A stretch of 64,000 bases of DNA from Odobenus rosmarus divergens (Eukaryota > Chordata > Mammalia > Carnivora > Odobenidae). The notes under the pieces were generated by a model that made no database searches, was not told where the DNA came from, and saw nothing but the letters and a program-made list of their open reading frames with translations. Position numbers and translations under genes: made by a program. The DNA lies in assembly GCF_000321225.1 (NCBI RefSeq), contig NW_004450286.1, forward strand, positions 274,204-338,203, in the 5' to 3' direction. Below, piece after piece: positions 37,601 to 45,461 of the stretch (positions within the stretch are counted from its first letter, which is position 1; each line of letters starts with the position of its first letter).

Positions 37601-40600
37601 GGGCGGGCTCCCACCGGTTGGGGGATGGATGGGGCAGCAGCAGATCTCCAGGCCTGGGTCCTGGCCCTGTTGATACCAAGTCAGACTGTAGGTCCCACCC
37701 ATGACCTGGTCATGTCCTGCAGTCCCCTCAGAGAGGAGCCCCGGACAGGGCAAGGTGCATCAGAAGAATGTGTGAGGAGGCGGCCACGGAGGGCTCGTGG
37801 CAGGGAATGACGAAGAGAAGGCGTGCTCCCTCTCCTCTCAGAGGTAGAAAGAGGGTCGGGTCTGGCTTATACTCCCTGGCCCAGGGGCAGCCCAGACGGG
37901 CTTGCAGGAGAGGCCAAGCAGAGGGCGAGAAGTGTCCCACAGGATCAGGGACGGCTTACAGAGCCCAGAGCCAAGGGAGGACCTGGGGGCAGGGGTAGGG
38001 AAGGGATCAGGGACACTGATAGCTTGGAAGTTGGGTCCAGAATCCAGGGGTAGAGCGGAGGCACCTGTTCTCCCAGGGTGGAAAAGGAGACCAGACCAAG
38101 GGCAGGCTCTCCATTTGGCGGAGACAGGGCGTGGGGCCGTCCCGTCTCCAGGGCGGTCCCCCCTATGCCACTCTCTGAGCTTGACCAATTTTGCAGTCAT
38201 CTGTCCATTTGAATTCTCTGTGACATTCTCTACCGCCCTTGCTCACTATGTGACTGGAGGCAGGTTACTGAACCTCTCTGCGCGTGGCTTTTTGTCTAAA
38301 CAGTTAATGAGAGGTGAGTTTAATATCCCTGTGAGCACGGTGGACCCAGAGTCGGGCTCAGGAGATGGAGGCCACCATGGCGCCCTGCGGCGCCACCTCT
38401 TCAGAGAAATTCTTCCTTGTTTATTCTCTAATTTTTTGGGCTCTGGGCCCAAAGGCCTGTGGGGGAGTTATTCAAAGTTTTGATTCCAGGGACTAGAGAT
38501 AAGGGGGCAGGTGAGCAGGACGCTTTCTAAACCATCCCCGAAACTGTCCTAGGCAGAAGGGAATGAGCCTGGGAAGGGAGGCGACCTTGAAAGTCACCTA
38601 AATTGGAGGGGAGGGGGTCTGTACCAACACTCCTACTCAGCCAAACTCCCCAGCCAATGGTATCCATCCCTGGGAAATATTAAAAGTACAGAAAAAAACA
38701 AAACAAAACAACATTCGGAGCTAATTGAGCTGCAGGTGGTGGCTGGAGACAGACTCATTTGACTCCTCCCCCTCCTTCCCCCAAAGTGGCCCTCAGGTGA
38801 CAGAGCAGACCAGCCACCTCTTGCAGGGAAGTCAGGAAGAGAGTGGGAACGAACTGGGGAGGTGGGTGGCAGGAATGAGGAATTAGGCAAAGAAAAATGG
38901 CCTGCGAAATGCAGAAACGCCCCAGCATGCTTGCTTCCCAGACCCGGCCCATGAATCGAGGGGTGACAGGTCTCTCATCTCTGATGCCAAGAGCCAGGAG
39001 CTCCGGGGACCGCAGGTACTACATCTGCACCTGCCAGCACTTGGAAAGAGGCAATAAAGCCTCCTAGCAGGGCCTGGAATGCTAAGTGCCTGCAGCTGGG
39101 AAGGGGCTGCCATGCAGCGAGAGCAGCTCGAGGCAGACGTCCACTGCTCGAGGCCCCACTCCCAGGCACCGGCTCCGGGGGCCGAGGAAATGGACGGAGG
39201 AGGGGACAGGACAGGTGCACACTCAGTCTAGCCCTGGGGGCCGCCATGGCCGGGTGCTGGTCCAGACAGACGGAGATCTTCTGGAAGAAGCCCAAGTGGG
39301 CTGGGTAGTTTACCGAGGCTGGCAGGAACTGGGATGCTTGAGTCACGGGTATATAAAAGTGGATCATAAAGCACCCCAGCTAAGCCAGACGTCTGGAAAT
39401 ACACCAGGGCCACATGCAGCTCGGCAGTGGGTGCCCTATCCCCCCAAGTGATGATAATGATAATAATGTTTGCACAGCACTTAGAGTGGAGGTGCCAGAG
39501 CCTGTGCTCAGTGTTTTGTGTGCATACTAATTTACCAAATCCTCACAACCTTACGGAGCCGGTGGTAGTAGCATCTTCCTGCTCTGTACCAGGAAGCCGA
39601 GGCAGCCCAGAGGCCAGAGAGCTAGGCCCTAGCAAAGTCAGGGTTTGAGCCCGTGCAGTCGACTTCCGGAAGCCACGCCCTAGCGAGTGTTTCTCAAACT
39701 CGAAGGGGCCGGTCTGTCACCTTGGGGGCTTGGTAGCCTGCAGCTCCTGACTCAGCTGGCCTGGGGTGGGGCCTGCATCATTAACAGCTCCCAGGTGACG
39801 CCTGGTCCAGGGACCACACCTTGAGTAGGAGGCTCCCAAGTCCTGGACCACCTCCCCAGGATACCTCTTCAGCTGTGGAAATGGGTCTACACTACGCTGC
39901 TCTGGCCCTGGGGGCGTCTATGAGTCCCTCAGTTGACACAAACAGGCCTTGGCAGGGTGTCAGAACCAAGGGGCTGAGGCCAGGGGAGGGGGTGTGAAGT
40001 CTTAGAACACCTCTGTCCCTTCCGCACCTCAGCCTAATTCAATCCCAGGCGCTGCCGTGGGGCTCAGACTGGGATTTTTTTAAGCTCCCTGTGTGATTTC
40101 AATGTGTGGCCATGTACAGTCCCAGAGACAGACAACAGGACTGCTCCGGTCATTGTGTTAGATTTATCCCTACAGAACTGGGGAAAGTTCTTTGAGGTCA
40201 GGTCAGGGATTTCAAGGGGGTGGTGAGCCACATGCCTGGCTATGGCTAGGGTCTGCTAGGGTTCCCTCTTCTTGTCCCCTGGAGGAGGGGTCAGCTGGCA
40301 ACCCTCCAGCCTGGCATGCTTTCAGAGATGCCCACACTATCCCCATCCATGAGCTTCCAAGAGAGAGCAGACACCAGCCTAGATCAGCTGTGGACTCTGA
40401 GGCTCCTGATAGAGATTACCCAAACCCCTGAGCTCTCTTCTCCACTAGGCCTTGCCCTTGGCCTCCATCCTGTCTTCCACCTGCCCAGCCCAGTCCTAGC
40501 AAGAATCCTGCTAAGTCCATTTATGGAGAAGCCCCCCATCCTTGATCTGACCACCCTCAATATCTGAGCAAGCTCCTCATCCCCCACCCCTGGTGTGCAT

Positions 40601-42271
40601 GCCCTTGGCCTGCCTTTAGCAAGACCCCCCCTGCCCTTGATGGCTCCTCTTTTTTCCATCCACCAATTCCTCTAATTTTCCATCCACTGAGCTCTCACTC
40701 TGCTCCTTGGCTATAAATCCCCACATGTCTTGTAGTATCTGGAGTTGAGCCCGATCCCTCTTTCTTATTGCAACAGTGTTGAGTTAAGCCTTCCTTACGT
40801 TTTAACAAGTGGCAGAGTAATTCCTGTCTTTAACACTGCCCCTGCCCAAGGGAAAAGTCACGCCACAGAGCAGCCCCGATGGCGGGAGGGGGCTTGTTGT
40901 CACTCAACACTAAACACAATGTTCATGCCTCACCCTGGCATTCAAGGCCCAAGCAATGACTTCAGGGCCCAGGCAATGATCTCAAGCCTTATTTTTCCCT
41001 TACGTGTACCCCCCATACAGGAAAACGCAGTGCCTTACTGCCCCCCACACACCTGAGCGTCCCCCCATCCTGCCTCTGCTCAGGCTTTCCCTCCCACCTG
41101 GAAGATCCCCTCCCTTCTAGTCCACCTGCTCTGAGTCACAGTGACCCCTCCCCTGGTGACAAGACTACTGATCCCCCAGTCTTCACTTCCCCTGTCTCCC
41201 ACAGCTGTACAACCTCCCATTTTAGCTGGGCACACAGTCCTCTGGGAAAACGACTACATCTAAAGGCTACATTTTGCAGCCTCCTTTGCAGCTCATGTGG
41301 TCATGTGCCTGAGTTCTGCCCAATGCCATGGAAGCAGAAGCAATGTGTGTTACTTCCAGGAATGTTCTTATGCCTCTCCTTCTCCTCTTGCCGTGATCGC
41401 TGGAGCTCCAGCAGCCATCTTGGACTGCGAAATGACCTTGACCATGGAAGCTCTACATGGTGGAGCAACGAGGTTCCTGACCACATGGGAGGGACATCGT
41501 ACCAGCGTTGCGCTGGCCCCTCTAGACTTGAACAGGAGAAAAAAATTAGCTTCCATCTCGTTTCACCACTGCTTTTTTTTTTTTTTTGGAATTTTCTGTA
41601 ACAGCTGAACTTACTGCTATCAGAGCTACCTTTTCAAATCCCTGGAGTCATGAACTCTGGGTTCTTGGGCTCACCATAGGACAGTGCAGAGAATCACCAC
41701 TTGCATCTTCTGCCCAAGTTAAATAGCAAGCAGGCTGGAGGCTGCAATCGTGTCTTCCCCACCACATGAAGCATGAGGCTTCACACACCACACAAAGCAT
41801 GTCTCAGGACTGAGGTCTTTCTACCGTGCTCCACACAACGCACTGGTTTGCATCCATATTCTCAGCAGGCTGCAAACCTTCCTGGAATGGTACACCCCGG
41901 TACAGTCGCCCCATCCAGGCTGCTTGCTCCCACGGCCCCCACCCACTCCCCGGCTCCCAGGACGAACGCGCCCTTACCAGGATGTCCGAACCCACGGATT
42001 CCTCCCCCGAGGCTGGGTTGGAGCAGTTGCGGAGTTTGAATACCCAGTACTCCTTGGCAGTGATAAAGAAGTTCCATGGCAGTAGGCCGCCAATGCCCAA
42101 GCTGAAGAAGATGATGTAGGTCCCGTGGAAGCGGTCCTCGGGCCTCTGCAGGCCGGGCGGGGGGTGGTCGAGCAGCTTCTCAAGCAGTGTTTCCTGGTCA
42201 GCGCGGAGGGAGCTGCTTGCCGTTCTGTAGGTGGAGTTTGAACTGTGATGAAAGTCATCCTCGGAGGCCAT
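6616..42271 (-). CDS. SLC29A3: SLC29A3, equilibrative nucleoside transporter 3 (ENT3), complete coding region
   Basis: Five coding exons join as complement(6616..7270, 11194..11356, 15246..15472, 22222..22304, 41978..42271) to 1422 bases: 473 residues plus TAG. All introns are GT-AG and phases agree. The product matches human ENT3 (475 residues) along its length. ENT3 moves nucleosides and nucleobases across lysosomal and other internal membranes without an ion gradient. Visible are a long cytosolic N-terminus with an acidic dileucine signal (D25-QET-LL30), the PWN motif of membrane segment 1, an Asn-Cys-Ser sequon at N82 in the first luminal loop, and the [12 protein letters not shown] stretch near the C-terminus. 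The start chosen is the exon 2 ATG, in strong context (gccgtggccATGG); it gives MASEDDF where human has MAVVSEDDF. No AATAAA was found within 1 kb of the stop, so the 3' end is open; an AATAAA on the minus strand at 4743-4748 is only a weak candidate. Confidence 0.97.
7600..8170. repeat. Old LINE-1 (L1M-type) 3' fragment
   Basis: The AT-rich stretch includes ttccc-ttactgacggacatt, ttagctccaatttctc, aataatggtgcaatgagtag and a later ttaaaattttgatagctgtc. This series is characteristic of the 3' region of old mammalian LINE-1 families. It has many stop codons and no ORF2. Subfamily assignment would need a RepeatMasker search. Confidence 0.6.
8425..8720 (+). repeat. Two adjacent MIR-like fragments
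   Basis: Two copies of the MIR core pattern occur: tgtgtgaccttgcctgagtc with aacctctctgggcctcag near 8460-8500, and atgtgaccttaggccaggca with gtctcctcctctgtaagatg near 8627-8685. They could be one element with an insertion, or two independent fragments. Confidence 0.55.
9278..9383. mobile_element. Short inverted-repeat DNA transposon (MER-type)
   Basis: The ends are inverted repeats: GGTGACCAACTGTCCC on the left, and on the right GGGAAGGTTGGCCACC, whose reverse complement matches it at about 13 of 16 bases. The interior has the near-palindromic cctggttttag and cagtcccaggcaaac motifs seen in old non-autonomous mammalian DNA transposons. It has no coding capacity. The family name was not resolved. 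Confidence 0.55.
9490..9680 (+). repeat. MIR SINE, fairly complete
   Basis: It starts with the region containing ccgggttcaaaccccagtct (the B-box-like part of MIR) and continues to cctcagtttcctcatctgta and aaatgggga. It is one of the better-preserved MIR copies here and lies inside SLC29A3 intron 5. Confidence 0.7.
10252..11050. other. Assembly gap (799 N)
   Basis: All bases are N. The sequence resumes in a run of nine G, which suggests a homopolymer or GC-rich obstacle. The gap ends 143 bases from the donor end of SLC29A3 exon 5 and lies within intron 5. Exons 5 and 6 join with matching phase and with full similarity to ENT3, so no coding exon is missing. Confidence 0.99.
11194..11356 (-). 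CDS. SLC29A3: SLC29A3 exon 5
   Basis: It encodes ENT3 residues 202-256, from [20 protein letters not shown] to LLPRLEYAR, covering about one and a half membrane segments before the central cytosolic loop. The acceptor is ctcggcag/GAGGAGCC and the donor gccag/GTGAGG. Length is 163 bases, with split codons at both ends that fit exons 4 and 6. Confidence 0.96.
11691..11790. repeat. CA/CTCA-rich simple repeat
   Basis: The tract is an imperfect mix of acac and ctcaca units, with a pure cacacacacaca core near 11734-11745. It is a potential microsatellite in SLC29A3 intron 4. Confidence 0.8.
11905..12100 (+). repeat. MIR SINE copy
   Basis: The core includes gtggatccatggctctgggc, then a gacttgggggctaac segment and cagtttgctagtctataaaa followed by tggcgctaacaagccctgcc. 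The arrangement fits MIR, diverged. Confidence 0.55.
12655..12860 (+). repeat. MIR SINE, near full length
   Basis: The copy runs from agagcacagactctggaacc through caatcctggttcgaccgctt and the core gcaagtcactcaacttctct to cttcatctgtagaatgggg. This is the full MIR order, including the tRNA-like B box (ggttcgacc). Confidence 0.8.
13213..13262. promoter_or_regulatory. Octamer motif and SOX-like inverted repeat
   Basis: An exact octamer ATGCAAAT (13213-13220) is followed 28 bases later by AACAA-N5-TTGTT (13248-13262), which resembles a dimeric SOX site. They lie in an AT-rich, repeat-free part of SLC29A3 intron 4. The two motifs are seen directly; enhancer activity is inference. Confidence 0.25.
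14480..14600. repeat. Purine-rich low-complexity tract
   Basis: The plus strand is nearly all A and G, built from gaaag, gaggg and ggagg units. It is noncoding and lies in SLC29A3 intron 4. Confidence 0.7.
14735..15145 (+). mobile_element. Solitary LTR relic, MaLR-like
   Basis: The right end has the typical MaLR ending: cagatctgtgagccaaagaa, then gtttgaagccactaagtttt, then a ttattacctaaaaacagata segment. No internal retroviral genes are present. It ends about 100 bases before the donor of SLC29A3 exon 4. The subfamily (MLT1 or similar) is a guess. Confidence 0.6.
15246..15472 (-). CDS. SLC29A3: SLC29A3 exon 4
   Basis: It encodes ENT3 residues 126-202, from [19 protein letters not shown] to [17 protein letters not shown], covering two membrane segments and the loop between them. 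The motif [14 protein letters not shown] is strongly conserved in ENT proteins. The acceptor is ccccacag/GGTTCC and the donor atcag/GTGAGA. Length 227 bases; phases fit exons 3 and 5. Confidence 0.97.
15580..15760 (+). repeat. MIR SINE copy
   Basis: The core gtgtgaccctgggtcagtaa is followed by ctcaatctctctggtttcag and ctgcatctgtatagcaggga, in MIR order. Confidence 0.65.
15961..15980. repeat. (ATC)n microsatellite
   Basis: Six tandem tca/atc units are seen. Short, but perfect. Confidence 0.8.
16628..16663. repeat. A29-T7 homopolymer junction
   Basis: A run of 29 A is followed directly by 7 T and then more A-rich sequence. It could be the tail of an eroded retroelement, but no recognisable body flanks it. 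Length is prone to assembly error. Confidence 0.8.
17830..18250 (+). mobile_element. Solitary LTR relic, MaLR-like
   Basis: It has a TATA-like ggataaatacc near 18,013, a polyadenylation-type ccaaataaactgctcgcac near 18,182 and the ending ttctggggaaccccacacta. This is the usual LTR order of promoter then poly(A) site. No retroviral genes are attached. Boundaries are approximate. Confidence 0.5.
21615..21826 (+). repeat. Carnivore tRNA-derived SINE (CanSINE), plus orientation
   Basis: It opens with GGGGCGCCAGGGTGGCTCAG, followed by a CT-rich zone and an A-rich tail (taaaataaatatactttaaa). Flanking aatgct on both sides suggests an eroded target-site duplication. It sits in SLC29A3 intron 3, about 400 bases from exon 3. 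Confidence 0.93.
22222..22304 (-). CDS. SLC29A3: SLC29A3 exon 3
   Basis: It encodes ENT3 residues 99-126, [17 protein letters not shown] and [10 protein letters not shown], the second membrane segment. The acceptor is cttgcag/AACTAC and the donor aacag/GTAGGC. At 83 bases it is the smallest coding exon, and its phases match exons 2 and 4. Confidence 0.96.
24690..25270 (+). mobile_element. Solitary LTR relic, MaLR-like
   Basis: The right end reads gagaaaataaacgtgtgtcg, then ttaagccactgaagtgtgca, then tttttgttatgcagcaatac, the usual end of a MaLR/MLT1-type LTR with its poly(A) signal. An eight-T run near 24,890 may be a later insertion. It carries no retroviral genes. Confidence 0.65.
28500..29010. 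promoter_or_regulatory. Candidate intronic regulatory block
   Basis: This repeat-free block of about 500 bases mixes a GC-rich half with homeodomain-like (ccaattagcc), GATA-like (tttatctctgg) and TCF-like (ctttgaaat) words. The texture resembles conserved noncoding DNA. There is no direct proof of activity; other species were not compared. Confidence 0.2.
29945..30335 (+). mobile_element. Solitary LTR relic, MLT1-like
   Basis: The order is that of MaLR LTRs: gcaggctgaacagtattccc, gtgacctgatttggaaatag, agttaagatgaggtcatac, a ccaaggaatgccaaggacgg segment, ttctggccaccagaatgtgc and aataaaatgctgttgttctg. No internal genes are attached. Confidence 0.75.
30406..30444. repeat. (CCT)n simple repeat
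   Basis: Tandem cctcctcct units are interrupted by a run of C. The minus strand is poly-GGA, which could form G-rich structures. Confidence 0.85.
31930..32075 (-). repeat. MIR SINE copy, minus orientation
   Basis: Plus-strand gcagatgaggaaactgaggc and caaagtcacacagctcagac are the reverse complement of the MIR core. The flank tgcttttcatgtattcactc also fits. Confidence 0.8.
35115..35283 (-). repeat. Carnivore SINE with perfect 16-bp target-site duplication
   Basis: Read on the minus strand it opens GGGCGCCTGGGGGGCTCAGT and ends with a poly(A)-like tail (aaataaatagaatctttaaa). The 16-base direct repeat tcacctgcattctttt flanks it at 35,099-35,114 and 35,284-35,299. The intact duplication shows a fairly recent insertion by LINE-1-type target-primed reverse transcription. 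A run of about 14 C follows at 35,303. Confidence 0.97.
35825..36030 (+). repeat. MIR SINE copy
   Basis: The stretch contains gacagtctgggttcagacag, cagtttgagtcctagctgtc, a ttgagccttggtttccttct segment and ctgtaaaatgggtataatac, in MIR order, followed by an A-rich end. Confidence 0.75.
36225..36365. mobile_element. MER5-like hAT DNA transposon fragment
   Basis: The words cctcacctgggaacttaaaa, ttgtgcccaggcccctcctt and ccccagaggattctagc resemble the MER5/MER20 group of non-autonomous hAT elements. The ends are eroded. Confidence 0.45.
36390..36550 (+). repeat. MIR SINE copy
   Basis: The order is ctggttagcagcacaggctc, a gagcccagttctgtcgctt segment, then tgagcctcagtttctccatc and aggaaactggggaagatagt. 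This fits MIR with moderate divergence. Confidence 0.65.
36897..37070 (+). mobile_element. 5'-truncated carnivore LINE-1, 3' end only
   Basis: It contains ggggtaaccaggggatggac, attaaggagggcatgtgatg, taatgagcactgggtgttat, acaagactgatgaatcacag and an A-rich tail, the recognisable 3' end of carnivore LINE-1. The 11-base repeat atctcacttca (36,886-36,896 and 37,071-37,081) is its target-site duplication. About 175 bases remain, so no ORF1 or ORF2 is present. Confidence 0.92.
39455..39650 (-). repeat. MIR SINE copy, minus orientation
   Basis: The order tgataataatgtttgcacag, gtgctcagtgttttgtgtgc, aatcctcacaaccttacgga and the later gcaaagtcagggtttgagcc matches the reverse complement of MIR. Confidence 0.65.
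39683..39832 (+). mobile_element. MER5A-like hAT DNA transposon
   Basis: It opens with gtgtttctcaaact and closes with ggaccacaccttgagtagga, which are inverted-repeat ends of the MER5A type. Inside are tgactcagctggcctggggt, ggggcctgcatcattaacag and ctcccaggtgacgcctggtc. It is non-autonomous and has no transposase. Confidence 0.8.
41215..41625 (+). mobile_element. LTR-like interspersed repeat
   Basis: It includes gcctcctttgcagctcatgt, ggtcatgtgcctgagttctg, cccaatgccatggaagcaga, a cttccatctcgtttcaccac segment and ttctgtaacagctgaactta. This order recurs in old mammalian LTRs. It ends about 350 bases from the donor of SLC29A3 exon 2. Confidence 0.5.
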
Positions 42272-42279
42272 GGCCACGG
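41978..42279 (-). CDS. SLC29A3: SLC29A3 exon 2, first coding exon
   Basis: The acceptor is ctgctccag/CCGTGGCC; translation begins at the ATG on 42271-42269 and ENT3 residues 1-98 end at GSDIL with donor CTG/GTAAGG. The exon holds the cytosolic N-terminus with the dileucine sorting signal, the first membrane segment ([20 protein letters not shown]) and the start of the luminal loop. The donor position corresponds to the codon-100 exon boundary of human SLC29A3, with two fewer N-terminal codons. The eight bases before the ATG are in frame with exon 1 and contain no stop. Confidence 0.96.
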
Positions 42280-45200
42280 CTGGAGCAGAGAGACACAGAG
42301 ACAGGGTAGGCAATCAGAAGCTTAGGCTGGGCCCGGCTAGGGACTCACCCGTCCCGCAAAGCTGACTCTGCCCCGACCCTGCATCACCACAGCATATGGT
42401 TAGAGGGGGAGAGGGAGGATCGGGGAGAACGACAAGATGCTGGGACTGTAAGTGACCAAAGCATCACCCCCGTCCCCGTGCAGGACAACATAGGTAGCCA
42501 ACAAGCTGTGGGCTGGCCGGGAGGAAGGCCATGTGATGCAGTGGGACCTACGGCAATCGATCCAGAAGGGCAAACCTGAGCTCAAAGCCTTCAACTGTCT
42601 ATGGAGCCATTAAAAAAAGGCGACTAGGACCCTTGATAGGCAAAGCATGTTCTCCAAACTCTTTTCAACTTTATGTGAGAAAAGTAAGGAGCAGGAAAGT
42701 GCATAGAATATGTTATTATTTGTGCAAAAAAGCAGGCAGGGTTGGGCTGGGTGGGGAGGAGAATATGCTGCGGAAGGACACACGGGAAATTTCAGAGTGG
42801 TTGCCCCTGGGGAGGGAGGGGTCTTCACTGCTTCCTCTTTTGTGCCTTTGGAACTCTGAACTATGTGAAGGGATTATGTATTCAGAAATTAAATTATAAA
42901 TAAAAATAAAGGCATTCAAATAAAATAACATTTAAAACAAAAAACTAAAACCATGGTGTCTAGAGCAGCCTTGAGAAGCCAGTTTGAGAGATCTAATAGT
43001 CCACTCCCTCATTTAATTTTTGGGAAACAAAGGTCTGAAGAGCAGAAGGTCACAGACCAGGTCCATGGCCAAGCCTGGGTTTGTAGCTCCTGCCCGGGTC
43101 CCCACCTCTGTCCCTCACATCCCATCAGGAGACAGCCACTCCCAATCTGTGACAGCACCTAAAACTTAACTGAAATTCTGGGATGCCTACATGACCTTGG
43201 GCAAGTCACCATGCTTCCAAGCCTCAATTTCCCCATCTATAAACCGAGGGAGGCCTTTTTTACGATGCTTATGTAACTGCAACTGGCTGCCAGTGCCTGG
43301 CCCATGGTAGCAGCTGCTGCAGGAACGTCAGCATCTTCCCCACCATCCTGGACTTGTCCCCTGGCTGGCTGGCTGCTGAATGGCTGCGAAGTAGCACACC
43401 TGCTTCTATGCTCTATATAGCACCTAGGACATGGCGGCAGCTTGATAAATGGGCAGTACTTCCACAGAGCTGAGGATGGGACATTGCAGTCTCTCCTGCA
43501 GTAGCTCCCCCCCCCGCCAAATACATCAAGAAATGAACTCGGCTCGGCCCCCTCGGAGTCTAAGGCTCACGGCATCAAGCCGGGCCCTCCTTCCCTGGGA
43601 AGATGGGAATGCCCTGTCACAGAGGCACACGGCCTTCTCTGGTATCTCAGGAGAGCCTCACAACTTTCCTTGGAATTAAGCAGGACAGGAATTCGTGCCT
43701 CCCTTTTTTCAGAGGCAAAGAATGAAGCCTTGAAGGCAGTTGATTTGTCCCACATTCAAATAGTAAGAATTCCCAGTAGCTAAATTGAAATCCGGTGCTC
43801 ATGCAATGTCAAGGTCTGTGCCTCGCACTTGAGCGTGACAACAGCACAACATGACAGGTACCACTCTAAGGCTCATTTCACAGATGAAGAGTGAGGCTCC
43901 AGAAGGTTCAGTCATTTGGCCAAGGTCACACAGCTGCCAAATGGCAAAGGACGAGGTTACATAGCCAAGCAGTCCGAGGCCCACCCAGGAGAGGAGGCTG
44001 GCTGGCAATGTGAACCCATGTCTGCTGGCTCCAAGTACAGACCTCCTTCTAGAAGGCCTCACGGACAGTGAGCTGTGAGCAGAGGTGAAGAGGATGCAGG
44101 GCACCCTCACCAGTGTTTGCTGAACGAATGGACTCTGTCTGGGTGGTCAGGATATTCCCTCCTATGGGGGCACGTACCCTGGAGCCGGCAGGCAAGAGGC
44201 TGCCAGATGGCCGAGCATGCAAGCCAACAAGTCTATTTTCAGCTCCCCTGGCTGAGCAGCGCCCTTTCCTAGCCTTGTTCTACAGGAAGCCCAGCTCTGA
44301 CAAACTAACCAGTGTGGGCACACATGCAGTGTGCATGCCCAGGTGCAGACACACACGCATTTCTCAACTAGTGTTTAGAAATGTAAAAACTATGACCCAT
44401 GTAGGACAACAGACAAAGGACAAGTGGTTCTTTCCAGATGCTCCAGCTACAGGGGTGGGGGCGGGGCCCGTGGCCGGCTTACTCTGGCCCACTCTCATCT
44501 CCACATCTATTTGTCCAGGGCCATTCAGCCTTGACTGAGCTTCTGAAGAAGGAACCAGAAATTTTCTCTAACCTGGGTCACAGGCCAGGGCACTGGAGTG
44601 AGCCAAGTCTTACTACTCTTTATAAAAGCTAGCTGCTGGCTTTTGGATTAAAAGGAAAGCAAGGAAAAAGAAAGCTAAGGAAGAGCCCTGGTGTCCCCAG
44701 TGTGGGCTGGCTGTGGCCTGCCCTGTACTCAGTAACCTGCAGGAGTTGGCCAGGCTTGGCGGGGCTCCCTTCCTGGGTGAGTTGGGGGAAGGGGCAGCAC
44801 CCCCACAAAGCAGCAGAAGTGTGTGGTGCCCGGGCTGCTGCAGACCACCATCTGGAACTGGGGGCCTGGTTCTGAGCAGGTTCCTGACTCTGGCTCAATC
44901 TCCCCCCTGTGCGTCGATTTCCTCATCTGTGAAATGAGGGTAGGGCAGCTGGTGATGCTAACCCACGGGAAAGCACTTCTGGGGAACAAAGGGTGCCACC
45001 CAGACACCATGGCAGAATCGGCTTTGGGGTTGGAGGCACCCCCAGCCTCAGACTCCCCCAATTTGAACTAAGAGTCAGCCACCTTCTGGATACTTTGGGC
45101 TGACTCGTCCATACCCAGGCCCCCCACAACCAGGCGGTGGGGTCCCATGTCAGGAAATCCATGAGGAGGAGGAAGAGGAGGGGAGAGAATCCAGGGGAGA

Positions 45201-45461
45201 AAGAGCATAGCGACCCGAAAAGGGAAAAAGGGGGGGCCAGGAGTCAGAGGGGGCACGATGGGGAGGGATACAGTGAGAGATGAGAGGCGCCGCGGCGGGG
45301 TGGCTGGGGCTGGGAGGGCTCCCCCTCCCGAGGTTCCCGCGGAGCAGCCCCCAGGAGGGCTCCTCGGGGGAGGCCGCCGAAGCGTGAGCCCAGGGGGCGG
45401 CCGGGAGCCTGAAGAGCCGGCCGGGGGTCAGGTCCACGCCCGACCTCCGGCCCGCACTTAC
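42280..45461 (-). other. SLC29A3: SLC29A3 intron 1
   Basis: It is bounded by the exon 1 donor CGACA/GTAAGT and the exon 2 acceptor. It holds at least two MIR copies (near 43.2 and 43.9 kb) and an AT-rich stretch at 42.6-42.95 kb that looks like an old repeat end. No exon was recognised. Confidence 0.8.
43830..44010 (-). repeat. MIR SINE copy, minus orientation
   Basis: The order tttcacagatgaagagtgag, gctccagaaggttcagtcat and ggccaaggtcacacagctgc followed by gaacccatgtctgctggctc is the reverse complement of MIR. Confidence 0.8.

Larger units (their letters stand above)
22305..41977 (-). other. SLC29A3: SLC29A3 intron 2
   Basis: GT-AG intron of 19.7 kb. It holds LTR relics (24.7, 29.9 and 41.2 kb), a carnivore SINE, a truncated L1, MER5-like transposons, several MIR copies and a CCT tract. 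Repeat-free stretches such as 28.5-29.0 kb may hold regulatory DNA. Open frames of 196-233 codons near 26-27 kb show no family motifs or splice support, and no further exon was recognised. Confidence 0.85.
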
